From: Aporrectodea caliginosa
Lineage: Eukaryota; Annelida; Clitellata; Crassiclitellata; Lumbricidae
Reading direction: 5' to 3'
Length of the DNA stretch: 64,000 nucleotides
Assembly: GCA_020284085.1 (NCBI GenBank)
Contig: JACEVL010000162.1
Location: forward strand, 726,001-790,000
Part shown: in pieces, positions 63,033 to 64,000 of the stretch
Numbering within the stretch: the stretch's first letter is position 1
Layout of the letters: the number at the start of each line of letters is the position of its first letter
The notes under the pieces: generated by a model
Told to the model about the DNA's origin: nothing
What the model saw: only the letters and a program-made list of their open reading frames with translations
Databases searched by the model: none
Made by a program: the position numbers and the translations under genes

Positions 63033-64000
63033 ATTATTATAGACGGGATTGGATTCAGACGAGACCACAAAATTCTTCTAGCAAAATTGGAACACTATGG
63101 CATTAGGGATAGATCACTGGATTGGTTTAAAAGCTACTTAACTGGTCGATCACAGAGGGTTTTATGTAATGCTAACTTTTCTAATTTGCAATTCATATTA
63201 TATGGTGTTCCACAAGGCTCAATCCTCGGACCTCTTCTGTTCTTAATTTATATTAATGATCTTCCCAATTCCTCATCACTGCTACGTTATAGCTTATTTG
63301 CTGACGACTCCAATGCCTTCTTATCTCACTCTTCTTACGACCAGCTGATAAAATTGGCCAATGAGGAATTGACCATGGCCGCTGAGTGGTTCAAAGCCAA
63401 CAAATTATCATTAAATCTTTCTAAAACTAATTATATAATCTTTAGAGCTTCCAAAAAAACTATACCTATTACAGATTGTGAACTAACCATTGACAATACA
63501 ATAATTCCACAGGTTGAAACATCTAAATTTCTCGGTGTCTTCATTGACCAGCACTTGAAATGGGATTCCCATATTAATGAAATATCTAAGAAAATCATGA
63601 AAAACATTGGAATAATTAGAAGAATATCTTACCTACTCCCCTCTCAAATACTTAAGAACTTATATTTTGCTTTAATTTACCCCTATTTAATCTACTGCAA
63701 TCTTATATGGACTTCTACCTATCCTACACACTTAAAAAACTACAGATCTTGCAAAAAAGCTATACGTTTGATCACTAACTCGCCCTACAATTCGCACACT
63801 AAACCACTCTTTATCCAACTCAATTTACTAAATATTGAGCAAATTAAATATGTTCAGACTTGTGAACTTATGTACCGGTACGACAATAATTTGCTTCCAC
63901 CGGCCTTTTCATCCTTCTTTGCTCCAGCCCTGCTCACCACCCAAACCAGAAGTAATCGTTCTTATGTATGCAACTTTGCTAGAACTAATACCCGCAAATT
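63033..64000 (+). CDS. LINE ORF2 reverse transcriptase, partial at both ends (Jockey/CR1-like)
   Basis: The frame is open without a stop from 63033 to the right edge; LINE similarity begins at about 63063 (DHKILLAKLEHYG), so it is 5'-truncated. Motifs: YGVPQGSILGPLLFLIYIND, SLFADDSNAFLS (catalytic DD), EWFKANKLSLNLSKTNY, KFLGVFIDQHLKWD, LIYPYLIYCNLIW. The last residues (ARTNTRKF) match the C-terminal tail of the fossils at 51205 and 53631, which places it in the same family. It lacks the endonuclease domain. Confidence 0.93.
   Translation, partial: MIIDGIGFRRDHKILLAKLEHYGIRDRSLDWFKSYLTGRSQRVLCNANFSNLQFILYGVPQGSILGPLLFLIYINDLPNSSSLLRYSLFADDSNAFLSHSSYDQLIKLANEELTMAAEWFKANKLSLNLSKTNYIIFRASKKTIPITDCELTIDNTIIPQVETSKFLGVFIDQHLKWDSHINEISKKIMKNIGIIRRISYLLPSQILKNLYFALIYPYLIYCNLIWTSTYPTHLKNYRSCKKAIRLITNSPYNSHTKPLFIQLNLLNIEQIKYVQTCELMYRYDNNLLPPAFSSFFAPALLTTQTRSNRSYVCNFARTNTRK

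Overview
The window looks like part of an invertebrate animal genome, probably marine. It has long introns with GT-AG splice sites, abundant microsatellites, several non-LTR retrotransposon families, tRNA-derived SINEs, many hAT-type MITEs, a Helitron and Gypsy-type LTR elements. I could not place the species from sequence alone. Most open frames over low-complexity DNA (GTAT, CT and polypurine tracts) are artefacts and are not listed as genes. GENES: Two host genes are supported. (1) On the minus strand, from 18993 to beyond the left edge, twelve exons encode about the first 622 residues of a CYFIP/Sra-1 homologue, the Rac1-binding subunit of the WAVE actin-regulatory complex. Every exon joins in frame. 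One intron has a GC donor. The protein is clearly more divergent than I would expect for CYFIP and differs at two residues known in vertebrate CYFIP1 as Rac1 contacts. (2) On the plus strand at about 46.2-47.26 kb, one exon encodes the N terminus of a GABA-B-like (family C) receptor. A hydrophobic leader is followed by an eleven-copy heptad repeat and then the start of the periplasmic-binding-like ligand domain. Its later exons are not found here. LAYOUT: 0-19 kb is the CYFIP-like gene, with introns holding an RTE-like LINE (13.2-14.9 kb), CR1/L2-like fragments, SINEs and two clear hAT MITEs. 19-31.8 kb is repeat-rich intergenic DNA with a hAT MITE, a fossil RTE-like LINE (26.0-27.3 kb), a 400-bp tetranucleotide tract and another LINE fossil (29.2-30.0 kb). 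31.8-39.5 kb is a Gypsy-type element lacking most of gag and the protease, followed by a second LTR-leader-gag segment that is about 99.5% identical to its left end. 39.5-48.5 kb has a TIR element, three hAT elements (one with transposase remnants), SINEs and the receptor exon. 48.6-57.8 kb is a tandem segmental duplication whose two copies carry different insertions, so each copy gives an empty site for the other's insertions. 57.8-64 kb has microsatellites, a 64-bp satellite split by a Helitron, a perfect hAT MITE, and a LINE reverse-transcriptase ORF that runs off the right edge. INTERPLAY: Nothing here resembles an operon or defence locus. The notable biology is mobile-DNA interaction: a SINE and a LINE sharing a 3' hairpin, SINE tails adjoining GTAT tracts, nested insertions with readable target-site duplications, and a rapidly diverged WAVE-complex subunit.
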